This document shows positions 31,810 to 42,387 of a DNA stretch of 64,000 nt, one piece after another. Origin of the DNA: Ascoidea rubescens DSM 1968 (lineage: Eukaryota; Ascomycota; Saccharomycetes; Ascoideales; Ascoideaceae); the NCBI RefSeq assembly GCF_001661345.1, contig NW_017962922.1, forward strand, positions 416,040 through 480,039, written 5' to 3'. Every line of letters starts with the position of its first letter. Position 1 is the stretch's first letter. The notes below the pieces were generated by a model that was not told the origin of the DNA, did not search any database, and saw only the letters and a program-made list of their open reading frames with translations. A program made the position numbers and the translations under genes.

Positions 31810-32520
31810 TATTTGGTCTAAGGTAAAATCCAATTGATTCGCCAATGAGCTTTTTGTTTGAATTTTCGTCAAATACCTGAAATATGTTAGAGCCCTGAAA
31901 TAGAGCCCTGATCCATTGCAGTGGTTTTTATTTAATTTCCTTAATCTCAAGTCAATTCGATATCCTTATTTTTACTAAAACCTGTAAACCATTTTCTCTA
32001 AAGAGTTATATTGAAATAAAAATACAAAATAACACGTAATTAATTAAATTTGAAACAAAAAAAAACTTTTTCAAAAAAAATCTTGCTTTATATCAAAATT
32101 CAAATTAATAATAGAGTTGAGTTTGGCAATTTATAGTGGACCTTTCACATTAATATATCAATTAAAAAATTCAACATTAATATTTTTACTGTTTTAAAAA
32201 CAGAAAATATTAAATTTCATAATTATACTGTTAAAACTAAATCTATAACAGAAAAACAAGATAGATTGGTATAATCAGCATGGCATTCTAATGTGGAGCA
32301 CAGATCTGGGTGTGATATTCTAAATAGGCTCTCCTGGTTATCTGTAGGATTATTATATTTATTACAATGACGGTTGAGCTACACCATCATCACGATTTCT
32401 GGTGAAAAGTGTTTACAAGAGACGTGGAAACACCAAAAAACACAGTCACAAAACACAAAACACAAAACACAAACCAAACCAAACCAAACCAATGAGCAGG
32501 TGCATACGCACGCCGCATCT

Positions 32521-32543
32521 GGCACACGACAGTCGCGTGTGCC
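32521..32543. other. Perfect hairpin GGCACACG / CGTGTGCC
   Basis: Eight-base arms GGCACACG and CGTGTGCC with a 7-base loop. It is flanked by two copies of TGCATACGCAC (about 32502 and 32565), so it sits inside a larger repeat-bearing GC-rich block. It could be a factor-binding palindrome or an RNA hairpin. Confidence 0.6.
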
Positions 32544-32920
32544 TGCCGATGCGATCTGGCCTGTGTGCATACGCACTACCTGCAGGAACTGCAGCACACC
32601 ACTGCTCCCTTCTGGACGCTGCCAATTCTGCTGCCTCTGCTGCCTCTGCTGCGTTTCGCGTCTGGCCAATGCTGCCGTTGATGCTTGTTGTTTTGCCGCT
32701 ATTGTTCTCTGCTTGTAATATGTCGATGTGCTCAGAATCACCTGCGCTTTCCACTGCTCCACAACCGACACGTCGCAGAACAATCTATCCGATTCTTTGA
32801 TACCTCGCCAGCTGCTGCGACAGATATCTTTTTGGCAACAGTACACTCTCAATCTATATATACAGCAGCAATATCCACCAACTTCAACTGAACATGGTTG
32901 GTGATTCATGTTTAAGACAT

Positions 32921-32936
32921 TATTATTATTATTATT

Positions 32937-32980
<44 letters not shown>
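32921..32980. repeat. ATT/GTT trinucleotide microsatellite
   Basis: Uninterrupted TTA/TTG triplets; gives poly-Leu, poly-Tyr/Cys or poly-Ile/Val frames by chance. Confidence 0.9.
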
Positions 32981-32981
<1 letters not shown>

Positions 32982-33886
32982 ACTAACTTTATTGTGGTCT
33001 GTTTATTGCTATTTGCCATCGTCATCTCTATCACCATTCTCACATCATATCCTTCATCAAAATTATATGCTTGCTCACACTATCTGTTGTTGTCTCCATT
33101 AATATCAATCAACATTGCTGTATCATCAATTCACATCACAATTGCACATCTATCCACCAATATATAGACTATAATATACAACAATATCATCCAGAACATT
33201 GCTCAGTATTTCCACATTATCCTGTCAAGCAGCAGCTGTGTTAGCTGCAACTGCGGATGCAATGGCAGATACAAATTGTGTTCCAACTCCAGCTCTACTC
33301 ATATCCAATGCATTGTTGTATCAATCATCACTGTTTATCACAACAATCAATCAGATCCAGCACCTGGCTGATGAACAGCTTCCATAGTGGTAATGCGAAA
33401 AATTTTCATTTGTTAGTGCTGACACAATATCCACCGGCTACAAAGTATCATAGTATATATAAACAGCAACGATATTGCAACACAACGTTTCAAAGCACTC
33501 ATCCCAGTCAATCGATCAACAATCAACAATCAACAATCAACAATGTTCAGCATCAATCACAGCGAGCAGTGCTGAGGTGCTGTGGTTTCTTACGTCTATT
33601 GGCTGCGTTGCCGTTGTTTGTGCCTAGCTTGAACATCCTACAGCTGGTGGACTAAATGTCGGTTCTGGTAACTATTGAACAGTTGATTGACTGCGATGGT
33701 GGCAGTTGCAACAGATGAAGCTGATGGTGTTGCTCAAAAGTATGTTGTTTACACACATGGCGTTATTGGGAGCTGATAACATGGCACAACAACGTTGTTA
33801 GTCCAACAGAATCTGCTGATCAACAAGCCCGGTTCAGGGTGTGATAACAATACTAGGAAATCAACTTCATTCATCTGACAATATTA

Positions 33887-33911
33887 TATCATCATCATCA
33901 TCATCATCATC

Positions 33912-33943
<32 letters not shown>
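33887..33943. repeat. ATC then AAC trinucleotide microsatellite
   Basis: About eight ATC triplets followed by about eleven CAA/AAC triplets. Confidence 0.9.
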
Positions 33944-34284
33944 AACCATCAATATTGGATATAGTACTGGTGATATATGTGGATAATGTATAATTCATAC
34001 AATCGAGTTCTGACTGGAGATAGTACTTGAGTCTACATTACTGATATTCGGTAAATGTCATTTGATTAACTATTCAACAAATACCTGGGCAGTATCAAAA
34101 TATAAAAATAAAACTAGTATCAACATTAATATCAAAGCTAAACATAATCATAAAAAACAGCTGTTCTCAGCATATGTTTAAACAACAAACAATAATTATA
34201 ATTATAATTATAATATATGAAAACAACAGATAACCGACCGTTCAACACCAGAATGAACCTTTCAACACCAGCATTGGCTACCAC

Positions 34285-34752
34285 TCACTCATCGTAGTGA
34301 AGATAAAAACAATGTTTGAAATTGCAGAGATATGTGTATTCGTTGCAACATAACTTGGTTTTATATCCACACGGAACATTGATGGGTCGAATTTTGTCCA
34401 ACGAATGGGCATAATTGCAAAAGCTGCCAAATCTGCATTGTTGACCAGTGAAATATGAAATGCAAATTGCAGTTTTGTACAAGAAGTTTTTTTTCTTGTA
34501 ATAAATCATATTGTGATTGACATTATCAGTGTGGTTGTGACTGTGGTTGCAGTTGTGATTGGTATTGTAATTAGGATTAGAATTAGGATCAGGATCAGGA
34601 TTAGGATGGTAAGTAAAATTGTGATTGTAAGTAAACTTGGAATCACAAACTGGTGTATATTTTGACAAATTATCAATCTCATTGAGTAATGAATAATTTA
34701 AAAATTGATAATTATCAAGGTTGGTCCTAGGATTGTTTGAATACTCATTCAT
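34285..34752 (-). CDS. Tandem CCCH zinc-finger protein (Cth1/Cth2, Tis11-like)
   Basis: 155 residues. The C-terminal 65 residues hold two CCCH fingers, each led by the tristetraprolin-type YKT motif. Finger 1 is C97-x8-C106-x5-C112-x3-H116 (YKTAICISYFTGQQC). Finger 2 is C135-x7-C143-x4-C148-x3-H152 (YKTKLCCNEYTYLC), slightly shortened from the classic x8/x5 spacing. In yeast Cth1/Cth2 such fingers bind AU-rich elements and promote mRNA decay in iron shortage. The N-terminal part is Asn/His/Pro-rich (PNPDPDPNSNPNYN). It is much smaller than Cth2 (285) and the irregular second finger may weaken RNA binding. It lies alone in a 4.6-kb gene-poor stretch. Confidence 0.75.
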   Translation of the reverse strand: MNEYSNNPRTNLDNYQFLNYSLLNEIDNLSKYTPVCDSKFTYNHNFTYHPNPDPDPNSNPNYNTNHNCNHSHNHTDNVNHNMIYYKKKNFLYKTAICISYFTGQQCRFGSFCNYAHSLDKIRPINVPCGYKTKLCCNEYTYLCNFKHCFYLHYDE

Positions 34753-36626
34753 TTTGTGGAAATTGAATTATTGAATAGTGTAAAAACAAAATAATAAAAC
34801 AAAAGGTGCGGAAGGTTAATTTATATGATGATTATATACGAAAATGTTGATTGTAGAAATTGTTACAATAATTATAATTTGGAATAAAATATTTGTTATT
34901 ATTTTATAAAAATCTCCTGAAAATCTCCTAAAAATCTTATTCAAAATCTTATTCAAAATCTTATTCAAAATCTTATTCAAATAGTTGACAAAAATAGTTA
35001 GCAAAATAATGGCCCAAGTATATTATAAACTATGTTCCAGATTGTAATATAGATGTTCACACTTACTAAAATAATAATTCACAATGCCACTATGTAATAT
35101 GTAATGTGATACGTAATGTGATATTATTGGAGTATCACACTACATGTGTGTAGAAAACTGTCATGGTCAATATCCAAGTTATTAATTTGCATTCGTAATT
35201 GTTTGTATTAACAGTCACATTTGTATTTGTTATACTGGATGTGTTGGGCTGTGACATGTTAAAATCACTGGACTATTGGGTGATTGGACTATTAGAATAT
35301 TGGGCGATTGGACTCTTAAATTATTGCAATACTGGACAGTTTTGCATTTGACTATTCTCCAAAGCAAAATATTATCTGCACACCTAATACTAGTGCTGTA
35401 TTGTTGCAGCTGGATGTGAACCGATATCCAGGACACCAAATTGCAACACTGATTAACACTGATTTCTACAACCAATCATCACTTGTGCGTTTGTGTTGTT
35501 TGGTGTCTGTTTATATGTTTGTTTTTGGCCTGAATTACACACACAATATGGTAATGGATACTGATAATACAATTTGTATCGTTGTTCTAAATGGCCCAAA
35601 TACACTAGATAACGACTGTGGTTATTCGGCAGTATTCTGTTGTTTGGTATATCGAATAATTGGACTAGAAATAGTAATTTTGATAATAATATTCGGTTAC
35701 GGCACAGCAGCATAATCATATACATATTGAGATATGATGAATTATGGCCAAAGACACTGTTGTTAGTGAAATGATGGCAAAAACAAATCATTTAATATGC
35801 TGAAGCAGTTTCAAAGCAGTTTTAAAGTTGTCTCAGATATATGGCCCGGTTTTGGAGACAGTCAAAGATCACCACAAATTTAACAACAATCACTAGACGA
35901 GTCGAATATACTTAAATGAGTGCTTTTTATATGTCATATAACTATAAGCGGATCAAGTGAAGTTCACAAAGCCAGTAATTTGATAGCAATCAGTCGCTAG
36001 TAATCGATTTGATGCCTATACCAACTATAACTGGCCATCCATTCGAGTAATCAATACATCCAATGGATATTAGCAAAAACAATAACAACGGCACAAAGTA
36101 TAACATTAGCTCTATCATTGATGTTAAGCTAGAAACCCTGTGTTATCTGATATCGCCAAATAACCCCAAACTTAATCGTGCTGCACATGTATGCGATACA
36201 TCGACGATCAAAAACAAAACTTGCGGTGCATAAACCTATTCTAACGGGATATATATCAGCAAATTATAAACACCTTCCCAATCAGGCTTCACTTTGGTGT
36301 ACCACATTTACGATAACGGCTCACTCAATTACGGAAATCGATTGTCCGCAGGACGAAACAAAAACCCGATCGAAGCCACTGTTACGAACCCTATTACAGA
36401 GCCCTACAACAGGGCCCTACAACGGAGCCCTAAGGCCACCGTGTCGCCAGCTGTCCGGATGCAGGTTACTGGCTTCTCCAACTTCTTCGCTTTGCCAAAT
36501 CTTTTATTGACTGTTCACCAACACCATAATCATTGCAATTATAAATAAATAACCATTGGTTTTAGTCTCCCTGTTAGGTGCAAGTCCATATTTCTTACAT
36601 TTTTCTTGGTTGGAAATATATTAACA
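34753..36626. other. 1.9-kb divergent intergenic region between the CCCH gene and LHS1
   Basis: No supported gene. It holds four copies of AAAATCTTATTC (34930-34981), ATTGGACTATTGGG-type repeats (about 35271-35315) and a GAGCCCTACAAC repeat (about 36389-36433). Frames at 35401-35715 and 36178-36548 have no domain and no conserved look. Long promoters for either neighbour, or an unannotated RNA, are possible. Confidence 0.45.
34930..34981. repeat. Four tandem copies of a 12-bp unit upstream of the CCCH gene
   Basis: The unit AAAATCTTATTC is repeated four times without change; it reads Asn-Lys-Ile-Leu on the minus strand, but that frame has no other support. Confidence 0.8.
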
Positions 36627-39600
36627 ATGAGGTACCTTATTTTTCTTATAGGAATATTATCAATTTTTCAGTTCATCGATGCTGCCATACTTGGAGTCGA
36701 TTATGGTAACGACTTTACTAAATCTGTTTTGGTTGGTCCCAATGCTCCCTTTGAGATTGTTTTAACACCCGAAAGCAAAAGAAAAGAACCTTCTATATTT
36801 CACATAAGTGAAATTATTCCATTTGATGATAGCAACAGCAATAATAATAATAAAAACCAATTGGAGAGATTTTTCGGTTACGCTTCAAACTCTATTTGTC
36901 TAAGAAATCCCTTAAACTGTTTGTCTAATTTGAAAAAATTGGTTGGTAATGTTTTTGATGAAGATTTAATTTCAAATTATTTGAATTATCAAAATCCTAA
37001 TTTATTATCATATTCAAAATTTTCCCCAAATCCAAAAAGAAATAATTCAATTTTGTTCAACATTAATAATGCTAATAACGCAAAGAGTAATAATAAAAAT
37101 GCCAACAACAACTTTGAAATTGAGGAGCTTATTGCAATGTCAATTATCGATATCAATTCAAGAGCCGCTCCTTTAACTCCATCAAAAATTGATTCAATAT
37201 CTTTATCAATACCAAATTATTTCAATCAACAACAAAGGCTATCTCTAAAAAATTCAATAAATCTATCAAATTTGAACCTAGTCTCTTTGGTTAATGACGG
37301 ATTGGCTGTAATGTTAAATTACATTAAAAATAATTTAAACAATTTAAATTTGATCAAAGATAATAAAAAGGTTGCAAACTATTACATAATATACGATATG
37401 GGTTCATCTTTAACTCAAGCAACTCTAACTAAAATTTATTTAAATGGGGAAAAAAATGACAAGCTATCATTAGAAATTCTTGATTATGATTATAATAATC
37501 AAATCAATGGAAATTATGTTACTCTTAATATTTTCAATCTTTTAAAACAAAAGTTTATTGATAATAATCAATTTACTTTAGATGAAATTCACGATTTGAA
37601 TTTAAATTCCAAATTTTTAACTAAATTATGGAGTTATTCAAATAATATAAAATTAATCCTAAGTACTAATAATGACACTTTCATTTCAATTGAATCCCTA
37701 TACAACAATATCGATTTCAGATCAAATTTAACAAGATTAGAACTTGAAAATTCAATCGATGGTGACTCAAGATTAAGTATAACCAACCCAATCTCAAATC
37801 TATTATTAAGAAATAATTTATCAATTGATGATATAGAATCCATTGTTTTAAACGGCGGTTCAACAAGAGTTCCCATGGTCAAAAATTATTTAAACGATTT
37901 CATTCAAAATAATTTCAAGAACTCCATTAATAACGATAAAAATAATAATATAATTAGCAAGAAAAATAATGCTGATGAATCAGTAGCTTTTGGTACTGTA
38001 TTGCATGGTATCTTAACCTCTAAAATATATAAAACTTTTGATATAGACATACTTGATCGTTCAATTTATGATTATTCAATTGAAATATCTAAAATTGAAA
38101 ACAAAAGATATGAAAATGAAAATGGAAATGAAAAATCATCAAAGCAAATTATTTTCGCAAAGGGTTTTGTTCTAAATTCTTCAAATATAATTGAATTGCC
38201 TTTAACTGATTTGTTCAATAATACTGAGGATTTTGAAATATCATTACTTGAAGATAATAAACCATTTCAAATTAAATCATTTACCAACATTTCATCTTTA
38301 TTAAATAATTATAAATCCTCGCATATAAGCAAAAATGATGAAAGATTTAACCAATGCATCTTGAAAAATGGATTATCTTATTTTGGACATTTCAAATTAG
38401 ATTATAATAGAATTTTTGATTTAATTAAAATTGAGGCAAAATGCGATTATATCAATGAAAAGGATAATTCAAAATCGAGCAATTTCTTTCAAAAGATACT
38501 CCATAAGAAAACAAACGAAGAAGATGAGTCAGATTCAGATGAATCAGAGGAATTAATTGAAATTATTAATAATGGAAATTTAACTGACTTTAATTCAACA
38601 TTGAAAAGTATCAATAAACTTGAGTCCAAATTACTTGAAAAAAATAAAAAATTTAATATTCCAATTTCTTCAAAAGCTCAATATATTGGTATTAGACCAT
38701 TAAATTATTTAGAAAAGGAAAATAGTAAAAAAAGACTACAAACTATTTTGAAAAACGATAAATTAAGAGAATTAAAATTGTCAAATTTGAATATTTTAGA
38801 AAGTGATTTGTATTCATTACGTTCGACACTTGAGGATATTCAAGAAGAGATATCCAAAACAAATGAAGATGGGATAGTAGATGGAAGTGAGTTTAGCAAA
38901 GAAATATTAATGAAGTTTAAAAACAATAAACAGTTATTTAAAAATTTCAATAAATTAATTAGTCATTATTTAAATTGGATTGAAGAAGAAAGTTTTCAGC
39001 AGTCGAGTATTATTAAATTGAATTTAAGAGAAATTGAGAAGAAAATTGAAGATGTTAAGATTTTTAAAAGATATATTAGTAAACCATTAAATATATCTGA
39101 ATACCAACAGATTTATAAAGATGGGTTAAATATTAACAATAAATTACAAGAATTTTTGTTAGATGTTTCGGATGATATTAATGAGCTTCGTAATTTATAT
39201 TTAAAGAGTAATTTTACTCAGGAAATGTTTGAAAAGGATAATGGTAGAGTTTCTAGTAAAAGTTTAAACAAAATAGAGGAATTGAATATTGATAAACAAG
39301 TTCAAGTTTTGATCAACAGATTACATGATTTGAGTGCTGTAATTGAAAAGGAGAGTGTTAGATCAGATGATAAAGAAGACGAAAGTGAAGAAAAAGAAGA
39401 AAAAAGTAAAGAAGATGATTATAACGACGACAATGATGATAATGACGATGATGATGACGATGAAGATAATGAAAATTATGATCACAGTGAGAGTAAAGAA
39501 ATAATTTCAAATTATAAATTAGTTGAAAGGATTCAGTCAAAGATCAAAGAAATTGAGGCATTAAAGGAAAAATTAGAAAAAGAACATGGATACAGAATCA

Positions 39601-39821
39601 AGGGGATTAAAAGAATATTGGACAGAAGAATTAAAAATAAGAAGAAAAAAGAGGAAAGCACTTTAAGCGTGGAAAATACAGAGGATTTAGAAAGCACAAT
39701 AAGTGTAGAAGACATCGAAACGACAAATGACAGTGGCAAGAGTAATAAGCAAGAAAATGGGGATTTTAAATCGAATGAAAAGGTAAAGGAGGATTTAAGT
39801 AATGAACATGATGAGTTGTAA
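36627..39821 (+). CDS. LHS1: ER lumenal Hsp70-like chaperone Lhs1 (GRP170/Hsp110 type)
   Basis: Nucleotide-exchange factor and co-chaperone of Kar2/BiP in ER import and folding. From ATG 36627 (1064 residues) there is a clear signal peptide (MRYLIFLIGILSIFQFIDA) followed directly by the Hsp70 phosphate-1 loop GVDYGNDFTKS. The phosphate-2 segment IIYDMGSSLTQATL (~254) and adenosine motif VLNGGSTRVPMV (~408) complete the ATPase fold. The C-terminal half is a long charged helical region with an extreme acidic run (DDNDDNDDDDDDEDNE, near 39420-39475). The chain ends in HDEL, the ER-retention signal. It is about 180 residues longer than S. cerevisiae Lhs1, mostly in the tail. The frame is open seven codons upstream, but without an ATG. 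Confidence 0.93.
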   Translation: MRYLIFLIGILSIFQFIDAAILGVDYGNDFTKSVLVGPNAPFEIVLTPESKRKEPSIFHISEIIPFDDSNSNNNNKNQLERFFGYASNSICLRNPLNCLSNLKKLVGNVFDEDLISNYLNYQNPNLLSYSKFSPNPKRNNSILFNINNANNAKSNNKNANNNFEIEELIAMSIIDINSRAAPLTPSKIDSISLSIPNYFNQQQRLSLKNSINLSNLNLVSLVNDGLAVMLNYIKNNLNNLNLIKDNKKVANYYIIYDMGSSLTQATLTKIYLNGEKNDKLSLEILDYDYNNQINGNYVTLNIFNLLKQKFIDNNQFTLDEIHDLNLNSKFLTKLWSYSNNIKLILSTNNDTFISIESLYNNIDFRSNLTRLELENSIDGDSRLSITNPISNLLLRNNLSIDDIESIVLNGGSTRVPMVKNYLNDFIQNNFKNSINNDKNNNIISKKNNADESVAFGTVLHGILTSKIYKTFDIDILDRSIYDYSIEISKIENKRYENENGNEKSSKQIIFAKGFVLNSSNIIELPLTDLFNNTEDFEISLLEDNKPFQIKSFTNISSLLNNYKSSHISKNDERFNQCILKNGLSYFGHFKLDYNRIFDLIKIEAKCDYINEKDNSKSSNFFQKILHKKTNEEDESDSDESEELIEIINNGNLTDFNSTLKSINKLESKLLEKNKKFNIPISSKAQYIGIRPLNYLEKENSKKRLQTILKNDKLRELKLSNLNILESDLYSLRSTLEDIQEEISKTNEDGIVDGSEFSKEILMKFKNNKQLFKNFNKLISHYLNWIEEESFQQSSIIKLNLREIEKKIEDVKIFKRYISKPLNISEYQQIYKDGLNINNKLQEFLLDVSDDINELRNLYLKSNFTQEMFEKDNGRVSSKSLNKIEELNIDKQVQVLINRLHDLSAVIEKESVRSDDKEDESEEKEEKSKEDDYNDDNDDNDDDDDDEDNENYDHSESKEIISNYKLVERIQSKIKEIEALKEKLEKEHGYRIKGIKRILDRRIKNKKKKEESTLSVENTEDLESTISVEDIETTNDSGKSNKQENGDFKSNEKVKEDLSNEHDEL

Positions 39822-39919
39822 GATGGATTATTATGAGTTATATAAATTATAAATTATGAAATCTAAGCTATAAATAACACAATTTTTTTTATAATAAACA
39901 TATGCATATATATTAGGAA

Positions 39920-40897
39920 TTAGCCAATCATGCTCTTTTTTCTACCTCTCAATCGAACCAAATCTAATCTTTTGATGATAGTCTTGTGTTGATTTATATA
40001 TGATTTGTTATTTAGTTTTTTTGATTTTAATTGGTAGCCTGTTTTGTAACCATTTAATAGCCAGACATTATAATAATTGTTTGCAAATAAAGGATGCGTG
40101 CTTATTATTGCTTTTTCTAAAAGATAAAGGTCGACAGCTTTATCCTCAATTAAATTCGATTGAAAACTTAAACCAAAATCAATCAAGTAAGGTAAATAAC
40201 CATCAGTATCTGTATCATTTTCAATATCAATGTTGATACCTTTCAGGATATAGTTTGAATTCTTTTGAAGAATGATGTTTGAAGAAGTTAGGTCCCCATG
40301 ACAAATGTCGAATATATGTAAATTTGCAATTTCAATACCGATTAGAGTTAATAGATTTTTGATTTTGTAATTTATAGAGATTATGCTCTTTTCTAGAGAT
40401 TGACTGATGATATCGTCTTCCTTTAAATTTGAATGAATGTGCAATGGAATCTTTTTTTCAATTGACCATAAATAGTTTTTCAAAGACGATATATTATTGA
40501 AGTTTTTCTGGTTGACTCCATCTGGGTCATTTAAAAAATGGCCAACAAATTGCAACCAAATCAAGCCATTGGGAATATCAGTTGCAATTAAGCTTGGTGT
40601 CAAGACAGCACCGTCGTTGATAATGTCGTTGGAATTCGATAGCGATAGAAGTTTCAACAATAGCTTCGACTCGTTTAGAGTGCGATGTTTGGTTATTTGC
40701 TTGTCTAGAATTGGGTGTCTGTATGGCTTCGAAGGCCTATACTTGATGATATAAATGCTGTCGCTGCTGGTGAGCTGAGGAAGATAGGGATGGACAGAGG
40801 TTTGGAATATTATGGCCTCAGCGCCCTGGGACACTACCAGCAAGGGAATATGGGGTAGGAGAAGCAGGGCCTTCCGCTCAATGAGATCTCTGGACAT
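39920..40897 (-). CDS. BUD32: KEOPS/EKC complex kinase Bud32 (PRPK)
   Basis: Atypical small kinase/ATPase of the KEOPS complex, needed for the tRNA t6A modification with Kae1. 325 residues. Visible are the reduced glycine loop SQGAEAIIFQ, the lysine strand IIKYRPSKPYRHPILD, the catalytic block HGDLTSSNI (~199), IDFGLSFQ as the DFG motif, and the family-specific C terminus VRLRGRKKSMIG. An Asn/Asp-rich insertion lies between HGD and DFG, and another sits in the N lobe; both make it longer than the 261-residue S. cerevisiae protein. It is 98 bases from LHS1 (convergent). Confidence 0.95.
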   Translation of the reverse strand: MSRDLIERKALLLLPHIPLLVVSQGAEAIIFQTSVHPYLPQLTSSDSIYIIKYRPSKPYRHPILDKQITKHRTLNESKLLLKLLSLSNSNDIINDGAVLTPSLIATDIPNGLIWLQFVGHFLNDPDGVNQKNFNNISSLKNYLWSIEKKIPLHIHSNLKEDDIISQSLEKSIISINYKIKNLLTLIGIEIANLHIFDICHGDLTSSNIILQKNSNYILKGINIDIENDTDTDGYLPYLIDFGLSFQSNLIEDKAVDLYLLEKAIISTHPLFANNYYNVWLLNGYKTGYQLKSKKLNNKSYINQHKTIIKRLDLVRLRGRKKSMIG

Positions 40898-41242
40898 GGC
40901 AAGAGAGAGAATATATTTCCATTGTCGTCTCTTTCTTATCGCTTTTCTCTTGGTCCATTTTTCTTCATCAGAGCTGGAAACGAAAAATTGCAGCTGTTTG
41001 GATCCGTGTTTCTGGTATTCGCGTCCAGTCGCACTTAGCTGCTGTCATGCGCACAAAGATGCGACCCGGAGTAGTGGCTCCGCTGGGGCGGAGCAGAAAA
41101 ACGAGCTCAAACACGAGCTCAGATCAGACGTCTTTCTGGTAAAGCGATTTATTGGCAAAACAAGTTTTTTCACTGCTAAGCTAATTAGTCTTGAAGAAAC
41201 ATAAGATAGCATACAGCACACTCAACACAACACTGGTATAAC
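40898..41242. promoter_or_regulatory. Divergent promoter of BUD32 and the SKG6-like gene
   Basis: About 345 bases including a GC-richer central part (about 41000-41110). No gene and no clear named site. Confidence 0.4.
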
Positions 41243-41812
41243 ATGTCGGTTCTATATCTGTTTGCACTGGTAATATTTTCCAAGAGAGACGACGATGATG
41301 ATAAGTGTTCTGGATCCAATTCTAGCTCCCAGGAATGCGAAAAACCATCCACATTAACAGGTGCTACTTTGGCTATAACCATCTGTATCCCCATCATTGT
41401 CGTGGGCCTAGTATTGGGACTATTTGTCTGGAGAGGATACAAGAAAAACAAAAAGGAAGGGTTGGAGTTTGAAAATGATCCTGAGTTCAACAATCCAGAT
41501 AGCTATATAAATAACGACGATATCAACTTAAGCCAATATGACAACCAAAACTATAAATACAAGTTAGACTCTTCTCGTGGAGATAATTCGTTTGGAAAAG
41601 ACACGACAGATAATGCCTATCCTTATCCATCAAAAACATCAGCCGCCAGCCTAAGCACAGCTACCCAAAGCATCAATTTTGGAGGTAACGATGACAGATA
41701 CAATATTGCACTTCATGCTATATCTCCTGTGAGCTCCAGAAACAATTCCACTACAAAATTCCATACGCCAGCTTATAGCAAGTCCAAAGAGAACCTTGCA
41801 CCTCCCAAATAA
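41243..41812 (+). CDS. Single-pass membrane protein, SKG6/TOS2-like
   Basis: 189 residues. The N terminus is short and hydrophobic (MSVLYLFALVIFSKR) with a Lys-Arg, followed by an acidic patch and two Cys (DKCSGSNSSSQECEKP). One strong membrane span lies at about 40-62 (TLAITICIPIIVVGLVLGLF), then a basic stop-transfer WRGYKKNKKEG and an acidic FENDPEFNNPD. This Cys-TM-basic-DPEF arrangement matches the SKG6/AXL2 transmembrane family of polarity proteins Skg6 and Tos2, which work at the bud neck with Cdc24/Cla4. The remaining cytoplasmic tail is Ser/Thr/Asn-rich. It is much shorter than Skg6 or Tos2 (over 600 residues), so orthology is uncertain. Confidence 0.6.
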   Translation: MSVLYLFALVIFSKRDDDDDKCSGSNSSSQECEKPSTLTGATLAITICIPIIVVGLVLGLFVWRGYKKNKKEGLEFENDPEFNNPDSYINNDDINLSQYDNQNYKYKLDSSRGDNSFGKDTTDNAYPYPSKTSAASLSTATQSINFGGNDDRYNIALHAISPVSSRNNSTTKFHTPAYSKSKENLAPPK

Positions 41813-42387
41813 TTCAAATAAAATACGATAAAACCAAATACGAATACGAATACAAATACAATAAAACCAGATAGATCAAAATTTCTTTAACCTGATTAAT
41901 ACTAGATAATCCTAATCAATACAATACAATACACTTAACATTCTTTATGGTTTTCTTCTACCAATGTGTTTATATATTTATCTATCTATCTTTATATTTG
42001 ATTACTTTCTTTCTTTTTAGTTATTTTCCTTCATTTCTTTTTGTTTTAGCACCAAATTCTTCAACCCCACGATATAATTCTTTACTTCTATTCCTTGTTT
42101 CTTTTTCCGGCCGACTCCTGCAAAGCTTGAACATTTTCCTTTGTTTCCGTGTTGATGTTTAGCCGTTTATGGATGCCTATGCACGTGCATCAGAAACAAA
42201 CGGATTACATGAGTAATGTGTCAGCGCCGGATTTTTTTTGACACGTTTTGAAAGAAAATCCGAAAGAACACAGTGAAGTTGAGCCATGGAAAGGAAATAA
42301 GCATCAAGAAATAACCAGCAAGAGATAATCAGTAAAAGATAACCAGCAACAGTAAGACTTAGAGATAGAGCAATTACAACAATCCAA
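41813..42387. promoter_or_regulatory. Intergenic region between the SKG6-like gene and OST2
   Basis: Starts with AATACGAATAC-type repeats, then a T-rich tract. A 12-base perfect palindrome ATGCACGTGCAT lies at 42179-42190 in the OST2 promoter. No gene seen; frames at 41947-42162 and 42177-42488 are not convincing. Confidence 0.5.

Larger units (their letters stand above)
31951..34284. other. 2.3-kb region between NAM2 and the CCCH gene, no supported gene
   Basis: Contains the NAM2 upstream region, a GC-rich block (about 32500-32850) with a hairpin at 32521-32543, then CT-rich DNA, an ATT/GTT microsatellite (32921-32980), CAATCAACAAT repeats (33520-33545) and an ATC/AAC microsatellite (33887-33943). 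Its layout (GC block, CT-rich leader, ATG-poor repeats) looks like a transcribed but non-coding unit on the plus strand; none of the short frames has recognisable content. A TACTAAC at 32981 has no suitable splice sites around it. Confidence 0.45.

Noticed and set aside
32981-32987. TACTAAC branch-site match
   Set aside because: No GTATGT donor at a sensible distance upstream and no nearby AG acceptor; it follows a microsatellite by chance.
32908-33102. Poly-Leu frame from the ATT/GTT microsatellite
   Set aside because: Generated by the trinucleotide repeat; other frames of the same repeat give poly-Tyr/Cys or poly-Ile with equal length.
34816-35004. 62-codon minus-strand frame with NKIL repeats
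   Set aside because: Comes from four tandem copies of a 12-bp unit in the promoter of the CCCH gene; no other support.
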